Source: Phycisphaerales bacterium (GTDB lineage: Bacteria; Planctomycetota; Phycisphaerae; Tepidisphaerales; Tepidisphaeraceae). Taken from it: DNA of 45,296 bases. Position 1 is the first letter of the stretch; each line of letters opens with the position of its first letter. The position numbers were made by a program, and so were the translations under genes. Shown one piece after another: positions 45,203 through 45,296 of the stretch. The stretch spans positions 1 through 45,296 of the forward strand of contig JAQGHM010000279.1 of assembly GCA_028291615.1 (NCBI GenBank). Direction: 5' to 3'. The notes beneath the pieces are model-generated. The model did not search any database. It was not told the origin of the DNA and worked only from the letters and a program-made list of their open reading frames with translations.

Positions 45203-45296
45203 GCCATTTCTCCTTTCCATATCATCATATCATTAGCGTCGTCCTCCTCCACCACGCCGGCGGTCATCGGCCCGATCTTCCCTCCCCTTTTTGCCT

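Overview
This is a high-GC bacterial window. It suggests a member of the Planctomycetota, or at least the PVC group, possibly Phycisphaerae-like. The basis is two pairs of planctomycete-type surface cytochrome (DUF1549/DUF1553) and DUF1501 genes, a PVC-type membrane-bound dehydrogenase fused to cytochrome c, a PmoA-like (DUF6807) secreted protein, a PEP-CTERM-anchored lamin-tail protein and an STGPRTP-family ORF. Assignment below the PVC level is inference.

Layout. (1) 1-11.13 kb, all on +: a tightly packed purine and ureide catabolism operon. It encodes adenine deaminase (5' end outside the window), ureidoglycine aminohydrolase, a ketol-acid-reductoisomerase-like protein with a rebuilt active site, an allantoate amidohydrolase/OHCU decarboxylase fusion, uricase, HIU hydrolase, allantoinase and the two xanthine dehydrogenase subunits. 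Together these run from adenine through urate and allantoin to ureidoglycolate. (2) 11.4-12.4 kb: a PEP-CTERM lamin-tail protein and, on -, tRNA-Lys(CTT) with its own promoter and terminator. (3) 12.5-16.1 kb: PVC dehydrogenase/cytochrome c and the PmoA-like protein. (4) 16.1-23 kb, mostly -: the STGPRTP ORF, a palindrome-rich gap, uppS, an NB-ARC/TPR STAND NTPase, a polysaccharide-deacetylase-like protein and an unknown protein. (5) 23.1-28.1 kb on -: a cytochrome/DUF1501 pair split by a four-helix-bundle (S23-like) gene that sits between inverted heptamer arrays. (6) 28.2-37.4 kb on +: xylose-isomerase-like, MTR-kinase-like and enolase-like genes, then an intact cytochrome/DUF1501 pair and a probable di-haem b-type membrane protein. 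(7) 37.4-42.1 kb on -: two lipoproteins, one HEAT-repeat and one beta-propeller/phosphoesterase. (8) 42.2-45.2 kb: acetyl-CoA synthetase on +, then a MazF/PemK toxin with an upstream antitoxin candidate on -.

The most unusual material falls into four groups. The KARI-like enzyme sits in the ureide operon and has lost its Glu-x3-Glu metal ligands and catalytic Lys. Short repeats have been inserted in frame into unrelated genes: a palindromic element encoding GLAASAAS, and an ATTGCnn heptamer array encoding IGN(S/P)Q(S/L)AIGN. The four-helix-bundle gene looks like a cassette bounded by TGTCTAA/TTAGACA arrays. The sugar-isomerase/kinase/enolase-paralogue operon contains an enolase with altered catalytic residues. 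No CRISPR array, prophage or classical insertion sequence was seen.
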